Assembly: GCA_965178125.1 (NCBI GenBank)
Contig: OZ237735.1
Coordinates: forward strand, 1,054,001-1,118,000
DNA from: Bilabrum cf. latius
Taxonomy: Eukaryota; Bigyra: Bicosoecida; Bigyra; Bicosoecida
Direction: 5' to 3'
DNA length: 64,000 nt
The notes beneath the pieces were generated by a model. The model saw only the letters and a list, made by a program, of their open reading frames with translations. It had not been told where the DNA came from and searched no databases. Both the position numbers and the translations under genes were made by a program. Below are positions 15,001 through 30,000 of this stretch, in pieces (the first letter of the stretch is position 1; each line of letters begins with the position of its first letter).

Positions 15001-18000
15001 CCCGTCACATCCACGTCGGACGTGCCAGAGCCCACAGTCACCGCGCCCGACGAGTCAAGCGACGAAGACCCAGACAGCACGCTCACGCCGCCAGATGCAG
15101 CCGACACCGCCGCGCCCGAGCCCACAGTCACCACGCCAGACACCGCGTTCGTCGACGCGCCCGACGCCACGCTCACCGCGCCCGATGACGCGGATGCCGC
15201 ATCGCCAGACCGCACAGTCACCGCGCCCGTCACATCCTTGTCAGACACGCCCGACAGCACGCTCACGCCGCCAGATGCAGCCGACACCGCCGCGCCCGAG
15301 CCCACAGTCACCACGCCAGACACCGCGTTCGTCGATGCACCCGACGCCACGCTCACCGCGCCCGATGACGCGGATGCCGCATCGCCGGACCGCACAGTCA
15401 CCGCGCCCGTCACATCCACGTCGGACGTGCCAGAGCCCACAGTCACCGCGCCCGACGAGTCAAGCGACGAAGACCCAGACAGCACGCTCACGCCGCCAGA
15501 TGCAGCCGACACCGCCGCGCCCGAGCCCACAGTCACCACGCCAGACACCGCGTTCGTCGATGCGCCCGACGCCACGCTCACCGCGCCCGATGACGCGGAT
15601 GCCGCATCGCCAGACCGCACAGTCACCGTGCCCGTCACATCCACGTCGGACGTGCCAGAGCCCACAGTCACCGCGCCCGACGAGTCAAGCGACGAAGACC
15701 CAGACAGCACGCTCACGCCGCCAGATGCAGCCGACACCGCCGCGCCCGAGCCCACAGTCACCACGCCAGACACCGCGTTCGTCGATGCGCCCGACGCCAC
15801 GCTCACCGCGCCCGATGACGCGGATGCCGCATCGCCAGACCGCACAGTCACCGTGCCCGTCACATCCTTGTCAGACACGCCCGACAGCACGCTCACGCCG
15901 CCAGATGCAGCCGACACCGCCGCGCCCGAGCCCACAGTCACCACGCCAGACACCGCGTTCGTCGATGCGCCCGACGCCACGCTCACCGCGCCCGATGACG
16001 CAGATGCCGCATCGCCAGACCGCACAGTCACCGTGCCCGTCACATCCACGTCGGACGTGCCAGAGCCCACAGTCACCGCGCCCGACGAGTCAAGCGACGA
16101 AGACCCAGACAGCACGCTCACGCCGCCAGATGCAGCCGACACCGCCGCGCCCGAGCCCACAGTCACCACGCCAGACACCGCGTTCGTCGATGCGCCCGAC
16201 GCCACGCTCACCGCGCCCGATGACGCGGATGCCGCATCGCCAGACCGCACAGTCACCGTGCCCGTCACATCCTTGTCAGACACGCCCGACAGCACGCTCA
16301 CGCCGCCAGATGCAGCCGACACCGCCGCGCCCGAGCCCACAGTCACCACGCCAGACACCGCGTTCGTCGATGCGCCCGACGCCACGCTCACCGCGCCCGA
16401 TGACGCAGATGCCGCATCGCCAGACCGCACAGTCACCGCGCCCGTCACATCCACGTCGGACGTGCCAGAGCCCACAGTCACCGCGCCCGACGAGTCAAGC
16501 GACGAAGACCCAGACAGCACGCTCACGCCGCCAGATGCAGCCGACACCGCCGCGCCCGAGCCCACAGTCACCACGCCAGACACCGCGTTCGTCGATGCGC
16601 CCGACGCCACGCTCACCGCGCCCGATGACGCTGATGCCGCATCGCCAGACCGCACAGTCACCGCGCCCGTCACATCCTTGTCAGACACGCCCGACAGCAC
16701 GCTCACGCCGCCAGATGCAGCCGACACCGCCGCGCCCGAGCCCACAGTCACCACGCCAGACACCGCGTTCGTCGATGCGCCCGACGCCACGCTCACCGCG
16801 CCCGATGACGCGGATGCCGCATCGCCAGACCGCACAGTCACCGCGCCCGTCACATCCTTGTCAGACACGCCCGACAGCACGCTCACGCCGCCAGATGCAG
16901 CCGACACCGCCGCGCCCGATCCCACAGTCACCACGCCAGACACCGCGTTCGTCGATGCGCCCGACGCCACGCTCACCGCGCCCGATGACGCGGATGCCGC
17001 ATCGCCAGACCGCACAGTCACCGCGCCCGTCACATCCACGTCGGACGTGCCAGAGCCCACAGTCACCGCGCCCGACGAGTCAAGCGACGAAGACCCAGAC
17101 AGCACGCTCACGCCGCCAGATGCAGCCGACACCGCCGCGCCCGATCCCACAGTCACCACGCCAGACACCGCGTTCGTCGATGCGCCCGACGCCACGCTCA
17201 CCGCGCCCGATGACGCTGATGCCGCATCGCCAGACCGCACAGTCACCGCGCCCGTCACATCCTTGTCAGACACGCCCGACAGCACGCTCACGCCGCCAGA
17301 TGCAGCCGACACCGCCGCGCCCGAGCCCACAGTCACCACGCCAGACACCGCGTTCGTCGATGCGCCCGACGCCACGCTCACCGCGCCCGATGACGCGGAT
17401 GCCGCATCGCCAGACCGCACAGTCACCGCGCCCGTCACATCCTTGTCAGACACGCCCGACAGCACGCTCACGCCGCCAGATGCAGCCGACACCGCCGCGC
17501 CCGAGCCCACAGTCACCACGCCAGACACCGCGTTCGTTGATGCGCCCGACGCCACGCTCACCGCGCCCGATGACGCGGATGCCGCATCGCCAGACCGCAC
17601 AGTCACCGTGCCCGTCACATCCTTGTCAGACACGCCCGACAGCACGCTCACGCCGCCAGATGCAGCCGACACCGCCGCGCCCGAGCCCACAGTCACCACG
17701 CCAGACACCGCGTTCGTCGATGCGCCCGACGCCACGCTCACCGCGCCCGATGACGCAGATGCCGCATCGCCAGACCGCACAGTCACCGTGCCCGTCACAT
17801 CCTTGTCAGACACGCCCGACAGCACGCTCACGCCGCCAGATGCAGCCGACACCGCCGCGCCCGAGCCCACAGTCACCACGCCAGACACCGCGTTCGTCGA
17901 TGCGCCCGACGCCACGCTCACCGCGCCCGATGACGCGGATGCCGCATCGCCAGACCGCACAGTCACCGCGCCCGTCACATCCACGTCGGACGTGCCAGAG

Positions 18001-21000
18001 CCCACAGTCACCGCGCCCGACGAGTCAAGCGACGAAGACCCAGACAGCACGCTCACGCCGCCAGATGCAGCCGACACCGCCGCGCCCGATCCCACAGTCA
18101 CCACGCCAGACACCGCGTTCGTCGATGCGCCCGACGCCACGCTCACCGCGCCCGATGACGCTGATGCCGCATCGCCAGACCGCACAGTCACCGTGCCCGT
18201 CACATCCTTGTCAGACACGCCCGACAGCACGCTCACGCCGCCAGATGCAGCCGACACCGCCGCGCCCGAGCCCACAGTCACCACGCCAGACACCGCGTTC
18301 GTCGATGCGCCCGACGCCACGCTCACCGCGCCCGATGACGCGGATGCCGCATCGCCAGACCGCACAGTCACCGCGCCCGTCACATCCACGTCGGACGTGC
18401 CAGAGCCCACAGTCACCGCGCCCGACGAGTCAAGCGACGAAGACCCAGACAGCACGCTCACGCCGCCAGATGCAGCCGACACCGCCGCGCCCGATCCCAC
18501 AGTCACCACGCCAGACACCGCGTTCGTCGATGCGCCCGACGCCACGCTCACCGCGCCCGATGACGCTGATGCCGCATCGCCAGACCGCACAGTCACCGCG
18601 CCCGTCACATCCTTGTCAGACACGCCCGACAGCACGCTCACGCCGCCAGATGCAGCCGACACCGCCGCGCCCGATCCCACAGTCACCACGCCAGACACCG
18701 CGTTCGTCGATGCGCCCGACGCCACGCTCACCGCGCCCGATGACGCGGATGCCGCATCGCCAGACCGCACAGTCACCGTGCCCGTCACATCCACGTCGGA
18801 CGTGCCAGAGCCCACAGTCACCGCGCCCGACGAGTCAAGCGACGAAGACCCAGACAGCACGCTCACGCCGCCAGATGCAGCCGACACCGCCGCGCCCGAT
18901 CCCACAGTCACCACGCCAGACACCGCGTTCGTCGATGCGCCCGACGCCACGCTCACCGCGCCCGATGACGCTGATGCCGCATCGCCAGACCGCACAGTCA
19001 CCGTGCCCGTCACATCCTTGTCAGACACGCCCGACAGCACGCTCACGCCGCCAGATGCAGCCGACACCGCCGCGCCCGAGCCCACAGTCACCACGCCAGA
19101 CACCGCGTTCGTCGATGCGCCCGACGCCACGCTCACCGCGCCCGATGACGCGGATGCCGCATCGCCAGACCGCACAGTCACCGCGCCCGTCACATCCTTG
19201 TCAGACACGCCCGACAGCACGCTCACGCCGCCAGATGCAGCCGACACCGCCGCGCCCGAGCCCACAGTCACCACGCCAGACACCGCGTTCGTTGATGCGC
19301 CCGACGCCACGCTCACCGCGCCCGATGACGCGGATGCCGCATCGCCAGACCGCACAGTCACCGTGCCCGTCACATCCTTGTCAGACACGCCCGACAGCAC
19401 GCTCACGCCGCCAGATGCAGCCGACACCGCCGCGCCCGAGCCCACAGTCACCACGCCAGACACCGCGTTCGTCGATGCGCCCGACGCCACGCTCACCGCG
19501 CCCGATGACGCAGATGCCGCATCGCCAGACCGCACAGTCACCGTGCCCGTCACATCCTTGTCAGACACGCCCGACAGCACGCTCACGCCGCCAGATGCAG
19601 CCGACACCGCCGCGCCCGAGCCCACAGTCACCACGCCAGACACCGCGTTCGTCGATGCGCCCGACGCCACGCTCACCGCGCCCGATGACGCGGATGCCGC
19701 ATCGCCAGACCGCACAGTCACCGCGCCCGTCACATCCACGTCGGACGTGCCAGAGCCCACAGTCACCGCGCCCGACGAGTCAAGCGACGAAGACCCAGAC
19801 AGCACGCTCACGCCGCCAGATGCAGCCGACACCGCCGCGCCCGATCCCACAGTCACCACGCCAGACACCGCGTTCGTCGATGCGCCCGACGCCACGCTCA
19901 CCGCGCCCGATGACGCTGATGCCGCATCGCCAGACCGCACAGTCACCGTGCCCGTCACATCCTTGTCAGACACGCCCGACAGCACGCTCACGCCGCCAGA
20001 TGCAGCCGACACCGCCGCGCCCGAGCCCACAGTCACCACGCCAGACACCGCGTTCGTCGATGCGCCCGACGCCACGCTCACCGCGCCCGATGACGCGGAT
20101 GCCGCATCGCCAGACCGCACAGTCACCGCGCCCGTCACATCCACGTCGGACGTGCCAGAGCCCACAGTCACCGCGCCCGACGAGTCAAGCGACGAAGACC
20201 CAGACAGCACGCTCACGCCGCCAGATGCAGCCGACACCGCCGCGCCCGATCCCACAGTCACCACGCCAGACACCGCGTTCGTCGATGCGCCCGACGCCAC
20301 GCTCACCGCGCCCGATGACGCTGATGCCGCATCGCCAGACCGCACAGTCACCGCGCCCGTCACATCCTTGTCAGACACGCCCGACAGCACGCTCACGCCG
20401 CCAGATGCAGCCGACACCGCCGCGCCCGATCCCACAGTCACCACGCCAGACACCGCGTTCGTCGATGCGCCCGACGCCACGCTCACCGCGCCCGATGACG
20501 CGGATGCCGCATCGCCAGACCGCACAGTCACCGTGCCCGTCACATCCACGTCGGACGTGCCAGAGCCCACAGTCACCGCGCCCGACGAGTCAAGCGACGA
20601 AGACCCAGACAGCACGCTCACGCCGCCAGATGCAGCCGACACCGCCGCGCCCGATCCCACAGTCACCACGCCAGACACCGCGTTCGTCGATGCGCCCGAC
20701 GCCACGCTCACCGCGCCCGATGACGCGGATGCCGCATCGCCAGACCGCACAGTCACCGTGCCCGTCACATCCTTGTCAGACACGCCCGACAGCACGCTCA
20801 CGCCGCCAGATGCAGCCGACACCGCCGCGCCCGATCCCACAGTCACCACGCCAGACACCGCGTTCGTCGATGCGCCCGACGCCACGCTCACCGCGCCCGA
20901 TGACGCTGATGCCGCATCGCCAGACCGCACAGTCACCGTGCCCGTCACATCCTTGTCAGACACGCCCGACAGCACGCTCACGCCGCCAGATGCAGCCGAC

Positions 21001-24000
21001 ACCGCCGCGCCCGAGCCCACAGTCACCACGCCAGACACCGCGTTCGTCGATGCGCCCGACGCCACGCTCACCGCGCCCGATGACGCGGATGCCGCATCGC
21101 CAGACCGCACAGTCACCGCGCCCGTCACATCCACGTCGGACGTGCCAGAGCCCACAGTCACCGCGCCCGACGAGTCAAGCGACGAAGACCCAGACAGCAC
21201 GCTCACGCCGCCAGATGCAGCCGACACCGCCGCGCCCGATCCCACAGTCACCACGCCAGACACCGCGTTCGTCGATGCGCCCGACGCCACGCTCACCGCG
21301 CCCGATGACGCGGATGCCGCATCGCCAGACCGCACAGTCACCGTGCCCGTCACATCCACGTCGGACGTGCCAGAGCCCACAGTCACCGCGCCCGACGAGT
21401 CCAGCGACGAAGACCCAGACAGCACGCTCACGCCGCCAGATGCAGCCGACACCGCCGCGCCCGAGCCCACAGTCACCACGCCAGACACCGCGTTCGTCGA
21501 TGCGCCCGACGCCACGCTCACCGCGCCCGATGACGCTGATGCCGCATCGCCAGACCGCACAGTCACCGTGCCCGTCACATCCTTGTCAGACACGCCCGAC
21601 AGCACGCTCACGCCGCCAGATGCAGCCGACACCGCCGCGCCCGATCCCACAGTCACCACGCCAGACACCGCGTTCGTCGATGCGCCCGACGCCACGCTCA
21701 CCGCGCCCGATGACGCGGATGCCGCATCGCCAGACCGCACAGTCACCGCGCCCGTCACATCCACGTCGGACGTGCCAGAGCCCACAGTCACCGCGCCCGA
21801 CGAGTCAAGCGACGAAGACCCAGACAGCACGCTCACGCCGCCAGATGCAGCCGACACCGCCGCGCCCGAGCCCACAGTCACCACGCCAGACACCGCGTTC
21901 GTCGATGCGCCCGACGCCACGCTCACCGCGCCCGATGACGCGGATGCCGCATCGCCAGACCGCACAGTCACCGTGCCCGTCACATCCTTGTCAGACACGC
22001 CCGACAGCACGCTCACGCCGCCAGATGCAGCCGACACCGCCGCGCCCGATCCCACAGTCACCACGCCAGACACCGCGTTCGTCGATGCGCCCGACGCCAC
22101 GCTCACCGCGCCCGATGACGCTGATGCCGCATCGCCAGACCGCACAGTCACCGTGCCCGTCACATCCTTGTCAGACACGCCCGACAGCACGCTCACGCCG
22201 CCAGATGCAGCCGACACCGCCGCGCCCGATCCCACAGTCACCACGCCAGACACCGCGTTCGTCGATGCGCCCGACGCCACGCTCACCGCGCCCGATGACG
22301 CGGATGCCGCATCGCCAGACCGCACAGTCACCGTGCCCGTCACATCCACGTCGGACGTGCCAGAGCCCACAGTCACCGCGCCCGACGAGTCAAGCGACGA
22401 AGACCCAGACAGCACGCTCACGCCGCCAGATGCAGCCGACACCGCCGCGCCCGAGCCCACAGTCACCACGCCAGACACCGCGTTCGTCGATGCGCCCGAC
22501 GCCACGCTCACCGCGCCCGATGACGCGGATGCCGCATCGCCAGACCGCACAGTCACCGTGCCCGTCACATCCACGTCGGACGTGCCAGAGCCCACAGTCA
22601 CCGCGCCCGACGAGTCAAGCGACGAAGACCCAGACAGCACGCTCACGCCGCCAGATGCAGCCGACACCGCCGCGCCCGAGCCCACAGTCACCACGCCAGA
22701 CACCGCGTTCGTCGATGCGCCCGACGCCACGCTCACCGCGCCCGATGACGCTGATGCCGCATCGCCAGACCGCACAGTCACCGTGCCCGTCACATCCTTG
22801 TCAGACACGCCCGACAGCACGCTCACGCCGCCAGATGCAGCCGACACCGCCGCGCCCGATCCCACAGTCACCACGCCAGACACCGCGTTCGTCGATGCGC
22901 CCGACGCCACGCTCACCGCGCCCGATGACGCGGATGCCGCATCGCCAGACCGCACAGTCACCGCGCCCGTCACATCCACGTCGGACGTGCCAGAGCCCAC
23001 AGTCACCGCGCCCGACGAGTCAAGCGACGAAGACCCAGACAGCACGCTCACGCCGCCAGATGCAGCCGACACCGCCGCGCCCGAGCCCACAGTCACCACG
23101 CCAGACACCGCGTTCGTCGATGCGCCCGACGCCACGCTCACCGCGCCCGATGACGCGGATGCCGCATCGCCAGACCGCACAGTCACCGCGCCCGTCACAT
23201 CCACGTCGGACGTGCCAGAGCCCACAGTCACCGCGCCCGACGAGTCAAGCGACGAAGACCCAGACAGCACGCTCACGCCGCCAGATGCAGCCGACACCGC
23301 CGCGCCCGAGCCCACAGTCACCACGCCAGACACCGCGTTCGTCGATGCGCCCGACGCCACGCTCACCGCGCCCGATGACGCGGATGCCGCATCGCCAGAC
23401 CGCACAGTCACCGCGCCCGTCACATCCACGTCGGACGTGCCAGAGCCCACAGTCACCGCGCCCGACGAGTCAAGCGACGAAGACCCAGACAGCACGCTCA
23501 CGCCGCCAGATGCAGCCGACACCGCCGCGCCCGAGCCCACAGTCACCACGCCAGACACCGCGTTCGTCGATGCGCCCGACGCCACGCTCACCGCGCCCGA
23601 TGACGCTGATGCCGCATCGCCAGACCGCACAGTCACCGCGCCCGTCACATCCACGTCGGACGTGCCAGAGCCCACAGTCACCGCGCCCGACGAGTCAAGC
23701 GACGAAGACCCAGACAGCACGCTCACGCCGCCAGATGCAGCCGACACCGCCGCGCCCGAGCCCACAGTCACCTCGCCAGACACCGCGTTCGTCGATGCGC
23801 CCGACGCCACGCTCACCGCGCCCGATGACGCGGATGCCGCATCGCCAGACCGCACAGTCACCGCGCCCGTCACATCCTTGTCAGACACGCCCGACAGCAC
23901 GCTCACGCCGCCAGATGCAGCCGACACCGCCGCGCCCGAGCCCACAGTCACCACGCCAGACACCGCGTTCGTCGATGCGCCCGACGCCACGCTCACCGCG

Positions 24001-27000
24001 CCCGATGACGCGGATGCCGCATCGCCAGACCGCACAGTCACCGTGCCCGTCACATCCACGTCGGACGTGCCAGAGCCCACAGTCACCGCGCCCGACGAGT
24101 CAAGCGACGAAGACCCAGACAGCACGCTCACGCCGCCAGATGCAGCCGACACCGCCGCGCCCGAGCCCACAGTCACCACGCCAGACACCGCGTTCGTCGA
24201 TGCGCCCGACGCCACGCTCACCGCGCCCGATGACGCTGATGCCGCATCGCCAGACCGCACAGTCACCGCGCCCGTCACATCCACGTCGGACGTGCCAGAG
24301 CCCACAGTCACCGCGCCCGACGAGTCAAGCGACGAAGACCCAGACAGCACGCTCACGCCGCCAGATGCAGCCGACACCGCCGCGCCCGAGCCCACAGTCA
24401 CCACGCCAGACACCGCGTTCGTCGATGCGCCCGACGCCACGCTCACCGCGCCCGATGACGCGGATGCCGCATCGCCAGACCGCACAGTCACCGTGCCCGT
24501 CACATCCTTGTCAGACACGCCCGACAGCACGCTCACGCCGCCAGATGCAGCCGACACCGCCGCGCCCGATCCCACAGTCACCACGCCAGACACCGCGTTC
24601 GTCGATGCGCCCGACGCCACGCTCACCGCGCCCGATGACGCGGATGCCGCATCGCCAGACCGCACAGTCACCGCGCCCGTCACATCCACGTCGGACGTGC
24701 CAGAGCCCACAGTCACCACGCCCGACGAGTCAAGCGACGAAGACCCAGACAGCACGCTCACGCCGCCAGATGCAGCCGACACCGCCGCGCCCGAGCCCAC
24801 AGTCACCACGCCAGACACCGCGTTCGTCGATGCGCCCGACGCCACGCTCACCGCGCCCGATGACGCGGATGCCGCATCGCCAGACCGCACAGTCACCGCG
24901 CCCGTCACATCCACGTCGGACGTGCCAGAGCCCACAGTCACCGCGCCCGACGAGTCAAGCGACGAAGACCCAGACAGCACGCTCACGCCGCCAGATGCAG
25001 CCGACACCGCCGCGCCCGAGCCCACAGTCACCACGCCAGACACCGCGTTCGTCGATGCGCCCGACGCCACGCTCACCGCGCCCGATGACGCTGATGCCGC
25101 ATCGCCAGACCGCACAGTCACCGCGCCCGTCACATCCTTGTCAGACACGCCCGACAGCACGCTCACGCCGCCAGATGCAGCCGACACCGCCGCGCCCGAG
25201 CCCACAGTCACCACGCCAGACACCGCGTTCGTCGATGCGCCCGACGCCACGCTCACCGCGCCCGATGACGCTGATGCCGCATCGCCAGACCGCACAGTCA
25301 CCGCGCCCGTCACATCCTTGTCAGACACGCCCGACAGCACGCTCACGCCGCCAGATGCAGCCGACACCGCCGCGCCCGATCCCACAGTCACCACGCCAGA
25401 CACCGCGTTCGTCGATGCGCCCGACGCCACGCTCACCGCGCCCGATGACGCGGATGCCGCATCGCCAGACCGCACAGTCACCGCGCCCGTCACATCCTTG
25501 TCAGACACGCCCGACAGCACGCTCACGCCGCCAGATGCAGCCGACACCGCCGCGCCCGAGCCCACAGTCACCACGCCAGACACCGCGTTCGTCGATGCGC
25601 CCGACGCCACGCTCACCGCGCCCGATGACGCTGATGCCGCATCGCCAGACCGCACAGTCACCGTGCCCGTCACATCCTTGTCAGACACGCCCGACAGCAC
25701 GCTCACGCCGCCAGATGCAGCCGACACCGCCGCGCCCGATCCCACAGTCACCACGCCAGACACCGCGTTCGTCGATGCGCCCGACGCCACGCTCACCGCG
25801 CCCGATGACGCTGATGCCGCATCGCCAGACCGCACAGTCACCGCGCCCGTCACATCCACGTCGGACGTGCCAGAGCCCACAGTCACCGCGCCCGACGAGT
25901 CAAGCGACGAAGACCCAGACAGCACGCTCACGCCGCCAGATGCAGCCGACACCGCCGCGCCCGATCCCACAGTCACCACGCCAGACACCGCGTTCGTCGA
26001 TGCGCCCGACGCCACGCTCACTGCGCCCGATGACGCAGATGCCGCATCGCCAGACCGCACAGTCACCGCGCCCGTCACATCCACGTCGGACGTGCCAGAG
26101 CCCACAGTCACCGCGCCCGACGAGTCAAGCGACGAAGACCCAGACAGCACGCTCACGCCGCCAGATGCAGCCGACACCGCCGCGCCCGAGCCCACAGTCA
26201 CCACGCCAGACACCGCGTTCGTCGATGCGCCCGACGCCACGCTCACCGCGCCCGATGACGCAGATGCCGCATCGCCAGACCGCACAGTCACCGCGCCCGT
26301 CACATCCACGTCGGACGTGCCAGAGCCCACAGTCACCGCGCCCGACGAGTCAAGCGACGAAGACCCAGACAGCACGCTCACGCCGCCAGATGCAGCCGAC
26401 ACCGCCGCGCCCGAGCCCACAGTCACCACGCCAGACACCGCGTTCGTCGATGCGCCCGACGCCACGCTCACCGCGCCCGATGACGCTGATGCCGCATCGC
26501 CAGACCGCACAGTCACCGCGCCCGTCACATCCTTGTCAGACACGCCCGACAGCACGCTCACGCCGCCAGATGCAGCCGACACCGCCGCGCCCGAGCCCAC
26601 AGTCACCACGCCAGACACCGCGTTCGTCGATGCGCCCGACGCCACGCTCACCGCGCCCGATGACGCTGATGCCGCATCGCCAGACCGCACAGTCACCGCG
26701 CCCGTCACATCCTTGTCAGACACGCCCGACAGCACGCTCACGCCGCCAGATGCAGCCGACACCGCCGCGCCCGATCCCACAGTCACCACGCCAGACACCG
26801 CGTTCGTCGATGCGCCCGACGCCACGCTCACCGCGCCCGATGACGCGGATGCCGCATCGCCAGACCGCACAGTCACCGCGCCCGTCACATCCTTGTCAGA
26901 CACGCCCGACAGCACGCTCACGCCGCCAGATGCAGCCGACACCGCCGCGCCCGAGCCCACAGTCACCACGCCAGACACCGCGTTCGTCGATGCGCCCGAC

Positions 27001-30000
27001 GCCACGCTCACCGCGCCCGATGACGCTGATGCCGCATCGCCAGACCGCACAGTCACCGCGCCCGTCACATCCACGTCGGACGTGCCAGAGCCCACAGTCA
27101 CCGCGCCCGACGAGTCAAGCGACGAAGACCCAGACAGCACGCTCACGCCGCCAGATGCAGCCGACACCGCCGCGCCCGATCCCACAGTCACCACGCCAGA
27201 CACCGCGTTCGTCGATGCGCCCGACGCCACGCTCACCGCGCCCGATGACGCTGATGCCGCATCGCCAGACCGCACAGTCACCGTGCCCGTCACATCCACG
27301 TCGGACGTGCCAGAGCCCACAGTCACCACGCCCGACGAGTCAAGCGACGAAGACCCAGACAGCACGCTCACGCCGCCAGATGCAGCCGACACCGCCGCGC
27401 CCGAGCCCACAGTCACCACGCCAGACACCGCGTTCGTCGATGCGCCCGACGCCACGCTCACCGCGCCCGATGACGCTGATGCCGCATCGCCAGACCGCAC
27501 AGTCACCGTGCCCGTCACATCCACGTCGGACGTGCCAGAGCCCACAGTCACCGCGCCCGACGAGTCAAGCGACGAAGACCCAGACAGCACGCTCACGCCG
27601 CCAGATGCAGCCGACACCGCCGCGCCCGATCCCACAGTCACCACGCCAGACACCGCGTTCGTCGATGCGCCCGACGCCACGCTCACCGCGCCCGATGACG
27701 CGGATGCCGCATCGCCGGACCGCACAGTCACCGCGCCCGTCACATCCACGTCGGACGTGCCAGAGCCCACAGTCACCGCGCCCGACGAGTCAAGCGACGA
27801 AGACCCAGACAGCACGCTCACGCCGCCAGATGCAGCCGACACCGCCGCGCCCGATCCCACAGTCACCACGCCAGACACCGCGTTCGTCGATGCGCCCGAC
27901 GCCACGCTCACCGCGCCCGATGACGCTGATGCCGCATCGCCAGACCGCACAGTCACCGCGCCCGTCACATCCACGTCGGACGTGCCAGAGCCCACAGTCA
28001 CCGCGCCCGACGAGTCAAGCGACGAAGACCCAGACAGCACGCTCACGCCGCCAGATGCAGCCGACACCGCCGCGCCCGATCCCACAGTCACCACGCCAGA
28101 CACCGCGTTCGTCGATGCGCCCGACGCCACGCTCACCGCGCCCGATGACGCTGATGCCGCATCGCCAGACCGCACAGTCACCGCGCCCGTCACATCCACG
28201 TCGGACACGCCCGACAGCACGCTCACGCCGCCAGATGCAGCCGACACCGCCGCGCCCGAGCCCACAGTCACCACGCCAGACACCGCGTTCGTCGATGCGC
28301 CCGACGCCACGCTCACCGCGCCCGATGACGCTGATGCCGCATCGCCAGACCGCACAGTCACCGCGCCCGTCACATCCACGTCGGACGTGCCAGAGCCCAC
28401 AGTCACCGTGCCCGACGAGTCCAGCGACGAAGACCCAGACAGCACGCTCACGCCGCCAGATGCAGCCGACACCGCCGCGCCCGAGCCCACAGTCACCACG
28501 CCAGACACCGCGTTCGTCGATGCGCCCGACGCCACGCTCACCGCGCCCGATGACGCTGATGCCGCATCGCCAGACCGCACAGTCACCGCGCCCGTCACAT
28601 CCACGTCGGACACGCCCGACAGCACGCTCACGCCGCCAGATGCAGCCGACACCGCCGCGCCCGAGCCCACAGTCACCACGCCAGACACCGCGTTCGTCGA
28701 TGCGCCCGACGCCACGCTCACCGCGCCCGATGACGCGGATGCCGCATCGCCAGACCGCACAGTCACCGCGCCCGTCACATCCTTGTCAGACACGCCCGAC
28801 AGCACGCTCACGCCGCCAGATGCAGCCGACACCGCCGCGCCCGAGCCCACAGTCACCACGCCAGACACCGCGTTCGTCGATGCGCCCGACGCCACGCTCA
28901 CCGCGCCCGATGACGCGGATGCCGCATCGCCGGACCGCACAGTCACCGTGCCCGTCACATCCTTGTCAGACACGCCCGACAGCACGCTCACGCCGCCAGA
29001 TGCAGCCGACACCGCCGCGCCCGATCCCACAGTTACCACGCCAGACACCGCGTTCGTCGATGCGCCCGACGCCACGCTCACCGCGCCCGATGACGCGGAT
29101 GCCGCATCGCCGGACCGCACAGTCACCGCGCCCGTCACATCCACGTCGGACGTGCCAGAGCCCACAGTCACCACGCCCGACGAGTCAAGCGACGAAGACC
29201 CAGACAGCACGCTCACGCCGCCAGATGCAGCCGACACCGCCGCGCCCGATCCCACAGTCACCACGCCAGACACCGCGTTCGTCGATGCGCCCGACGCCAC
29301 GCTCACCGCGCCCGATGACGCTGATGCCGCATCGCCAGACCGCACAGTCACCGCGCCCGTCACATCCTTGTCAGACACGCCCGACAGCACGCTCACGCCG
29401 CCAGATGCAGCCGACACCGCCGCGCCCGATCCCACAGTCACCACGCCAGACACCGCGTTCGTCGATGCGCCCGACGCCACGCTCACCGCGCCCGATGACG
29501 CGGATGCCGCATCGCCGGACCGCACAGTCACCGCGCCCGTCACATCCTTGTCAGACACGCCCGACAGCACGCTCACGCCGCCAGATGCAGCCGACACCGC
29601 CGCGCCCGAGCCCACAGTTACCACGCCAGACACCGCGTTCGTCGACGCGCCCGACGCCACGCTCACCGCGCCCGATGACGCGGATGCCGCATCGCCAGAC
29701 CGCACAGTCACCGCGCCCGTCACATCCACGTCGGACGTGCCAGAGCCCACAGTCACCACGCCCGACGAGTCAAGCGACGAAGACCCAGACAGCACGCTCA
29801 CGCCGCCAGATGCAGCCGACACCGCCGCGCCCGATCCCACAGTCACCACGCCAGACACCGCGTTCGTCGATGCGCCCGACGCCACGCTCACCGCGCCCGA
29901 TGACGCTGATGCCGCATCGCCAGACCGCACAGTCACCGCGCCCGTCACATCCTTGTCAGACACGCCCGACAGCACGCTCACGCCGCCCGATGCAGCCGAC

